DNA of 64,000 nt. Source: Prostheceraeus crozeri. Lineage: Eukaryota; Platyhelminthes; Polycladida; Euryleptidae. Position numbers and translations under genes: made by a program. The stretch is from NCBI GenBank assembly GCA_907163375.1, contig CAJQUW010012662.1, positions 55,001-119,000 of the forward strand, written 5' to 3'. The notes under the pieces were generated by a model. It was not told where the DNA came from, did no database searches, and saw only the letters and a program-made list of their open reading frames with translations. Shown here piece by piece: positions 61,081-64,000 of this stretch. Position 1 is the stretch's first letter. Each line of letters starts with the position of its first letter.

Positions 61081-64000
61081 GATTAGTAGAGGAGATGGTG
61101 AAATTTCGTGAAATCCGTGAAATTAGGTCAACTTTGAGAGCCTGTTGTGTCCGTTGTAGGGCACGGAGGAGGATGGGGACTGAATTTCGCATCCTTTGGG
61201 ATCATCAACATGAGATTGTGGTGTTGTTTGCGTTAATTGAGTGAATATGTTGGTCGCTATGGCTATGCTTGAAATTAGTAGAGGAGATGATGAAATTTCG
61301 TGAAATCCGTGAAATTAGGTCAACTTTGAGAGCTTGCTGTGTCCGTTGCAGGGCACGGAGGAGGATGGGGGACTGAATTGCGCATCCTTTGGGATCATCA
61401 ACATTAGTTTGTGGTGTTGTTTGCGTTAATTGAGTGAATATGTTGGTCGCTATGGCTATGCTTGAAATTAGTAGAGGAGATGATGAAATTTCGTGAAATC
61501 CGTGAAATTAGATCAACTTTGAGAGCCTGTTGTGTCCGTTGTAGGGCACGGAGGAGGATGGGGACTGAATTGCGCATCCTTTGGGATCATCAACATTAGT
61601 TTGTGGTGTTGTTTGCGTTAATTGAGTGAATATGTTGGTCGCTATGGCTATGCTTGAAATTAGTAGAGGAGATGATGAAATTTCGTGAAATCCGTGAAAT
61701 TAGGTCAACTTTGAGAGCCTGTTGTGTCCGTTGTAGGGCACGGAGGAGGATGGGGACTGAATTGCGCATCCTTTGGGATCATCAACATTAGTTTGTGGTG
61801 TTGTTTGCGTTAATTGAGTGAATATGTTGGTCGCTATGGCTATGCTTGAAATTAGTAGAGGAGATGGTGAAATTTCGTGAAATCCGTGAAATTAGGTCAA
61901 CTTTGAGAGCCTGTTGTGTCCGTTGTAGGGCACGGAGGAGGATGGGGACTGAATTGCACATCCTTTGGGATCATCAACATTAGTTTGTGGTGTTGTTTGC
62001 GTTAATTGAGTGAATATCTTGGTCGCTATGGCCATGCTTGAAATTAGTAGAGGAGATGGTGAAATTTCGTGAAATCCGTGAAATTAGATCAACTTTGAGA
62101 GCCTGTTGTGTCCGTTGTAGGGCACGGAGGAGGATGAGGGACTGAATTTCGCATCCTTTGGGATCATCAACATTAGTTTGTGGTGTTGTTTGCGTTAATT
62201 GAGTGAATATGTTGGTCGCTATGGCTATGCTTGAAATTAGTAGAGGAGATGGTGAAATATCGTGAAATCCGTGAAATTAGGTCAATTTTGAGAGCCTGTT
62301 GTGTCCGTTGTAGGGCACGGAGGAGGATGGGGACTGAATTGCGCATCCTTTGGGATCATCAACATTAGTTTGTGGTGTTGTTTGCGTTAATTGAGTGAAT
62401 ATCTTGGTCGCTATGGCTATGCTTGAAATTAGTAGAGGAGATGATGAAATTTCGTGAAATCCGTGAAATTAGGTCAACTTTGAGAGCCTGTTGTGTCCGT
62501 TGTAGGGCACGGAGGAGGATGGGGACTGAATTGCGCATCCTTTGGGATCATCAACATTAGTTTGTGGTGTTGTTTGCGTTAATTGAGTGAATATCTTGGT
62601 CGCTATGGCTATGCTTGAAATTAGTAGAGGAGATGATGAAATTTCGTGAAATCCGTGAAATTAGGTCAACTTTGAGAGCCTGTTGTGTCCGTTGTAGGGC
62701 ACGGAGGAGGATGGGGACTGAATTGCGCATCCTTTGGGATCATCAACATTAGTTTGTGGTGTTGTTTGCGTTAACTGAGTGAATATCTTGGTCGCTATGG
62801 CTATGCTTGAAATTAGTAGAGGAGATGGTGAAATTTCGTGAAATCCGTGAAATTAGATCAACTTTGAGAGCCTGTTGTGTCCGTTGTAGGGCACGGAGGA
62901 GGATGGGGGACTGAATTGCGCATCCTTTGGGATCATCAACATTAGTTTGTGGTGTTGTTTGCGTTAATTGAGTGAATATGTTGGTCGCTATGGCTATGCT
63001 TGAAATTAGTAGAGGAGATGATGAAATTTCGTGAAATCCGTGAAATTAGGTCAACTTTGAGAGCCTGTTGTGTCCGTTGTAGGGCACGGAGGAGGATGGG
63101 GACTGAATTGCGCATCCTTTGGGATCATCAACATTAGTTTGTGGTGTTGTTTGCGTTAATTGAGTGAATATGTTGGTCGCTATGGCTATGCTTGAAATTA
63201 GTAGAGGAGATGATGAAATTTCGTGAAATCCGTGAAATTAGGTCAACTTTGAGAGCCTGTTGTGTCCGTTGTAGGGCACGGAGGAGGATGGGGACTGAAT
63301 TGCGCATCCTTTGGGATCATCAACATTAGTTTGTGGTGTTGTTTGCGTTAACTGAGTGAATATCTTGGTCGCTATGGCTATGCTTGAAATTAGTAGAGGA
63401 GATGGTGAAATTTCGTGAAATCCGTGAAATTAGATCAACTTTGAGAGCCTGTTGTGTCCGTTGTAGGGCACGGAGGAGGATGGGGACTGAATTGCACATC
63501 CTTTGGGATCATCAACATTAGTTTGTGGTGTTGTTTGCGTTAATTGAGTGAATATGTTGGTCGCTATGGCTATGCTTGAAATTAGTAGAGGAGATGATGA
63601 AATTTCGTGAAATCCGTGAAATTAGGTCAACTTTGAGAGCCTGTTGTGTCCGTTGTAGGGCACGGAGGAGGATGGGGACTGAATTGCGCATCCTTTGGGA
63701 TCATCAACATTAGTTTGTGGTGTTGTTTGCGTTAATTGAGTGAATATGTTGGTCGCTATGGCTATGCTTGAAATTAGTAGAGGAGATGATGAAATTTCGT
63801 GAAATCCGTGAAATTAGGTCAACTTTGAGAGCCTGTTGTGTCCGTTGTAGGGCACGGAGGAGGATGGGGACTGAATTGCGCATCCTTTGGGATCATCAAC
63901 ATTAGTTTGTGGTGTTGTTTGCGTTAATTGAGTGAATATGTTGGTCGCTATGGCTATGCTTGAAATTAGTAGAGGAGATGATGAAATTTCGTGAAATCCG
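61080..64000 (+). repeat. 192-bp satellite array, 15 units plus a partial one, continuing past the window
   Basis: GAAATTAGTAGAGGAGATG recurs every 192-193 bp (61,271, 61,464, 61,656, 61,848, 62,040, 62,233, 62,425 and on to about 63,962). Units are nearly identical. Variable points include GATGATG/GATGGTG, ATGTTGG/ATCTTGG and GGTCAAC/GATCAAC. No unit is interrupted and nothing other than the repeat is present. Confidence 0.97.

Noticed and set aside
61080-64000. Regular repeats that might be taken for a CRISPR array
   Set aside because: The whole 192-bp period is conserved with no variable spacers, and the context is animal nuclear DNA. It is a satellite.

Overview
This window looks like gene-poor nuclear DNA from an invertebrate animal. 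Two host genes can be recognised, both on the minus strand. One is a spliced METTL2-type tRNA methyltransferase gene of which only part lies here (exons at 6,887-6,963, 6,499-6,825 and 3,262-3,462). The other is a mitochondrial single-stranded DNA-binding protein (32,055-32,630). The rest is mostly mobile-element fossils, fold-back repeats, tandem repeats and unassigned AT-rich DNA. I cannot name the species: nothing here is lineage-diagnostic by eye.

Layout. 1-124 is the end of a hAT-like element. 1,346-2,436 holds two fold-back repeats. 3,262-6,963 is METTL2, whose long intron carries a short inverted-repeat element and LINE 3'-end relics. 7,743-8,625 is a CR1/Jockey-like LINE tail. 8.6-14.6 kb is mostly featureless, apart from a pogo-like end and a ~100-bp palindrome. 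14,906-31,086 is a 16.2-kb Polinton/Maverick with AGT...ACT termini, a perfect 6-bp target duplication (GAGATC) and ~540-590-bp terminal inverted repeats, sitting inside a piggyBac-like relic. 32.0-36.7 kb holds the mtSSB gene, a tRNA-derived SINE and possible exons. 38.35-45.4 kb is an RTE-like LINE on the minus strand, split by a 3.55-kb hAT-like element that is itself split by a 780-bp hAT-like element; both insertions have perfect 8-bp target duplications. 48.2-49.1 kb is a ~190-bp tandem repeat followed by a Ty3/Gypsy-type LTR fossil (49,083-~53,740), which abuts a mariner relic (to ~54.6 kb). 55.08-56.35 kb is a ~180-bp tandem repeat. 58.98-64 kb is a large inverted repeat flanked by a 192-bp satellite that runs off the window.

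The Polinton is the richest part. It shows a cysteine protease, an integrase fused to a phospholipase A2-like domain, a major capsid region, a penton-like protein, a packaging ATPase, a protein-primed DNA polymerase, a coiled-coil protein with a phage tail-fibre-like motif, membrane or structural proteins, and an unassigned protein that may be a sliding-clamp relative. The element is broken in several genes (about half a dozen breaks overall), while most of the smaller reading frames look open. Two patterns in it are not explained by the usual Polinton parts list. The first is a scattered family of GC-rich mini-hairpins with short loops, mostly 3 nt, between genes and inside reading frames. 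The second is a repeated T-tract/A-tract motif just before most start codons.
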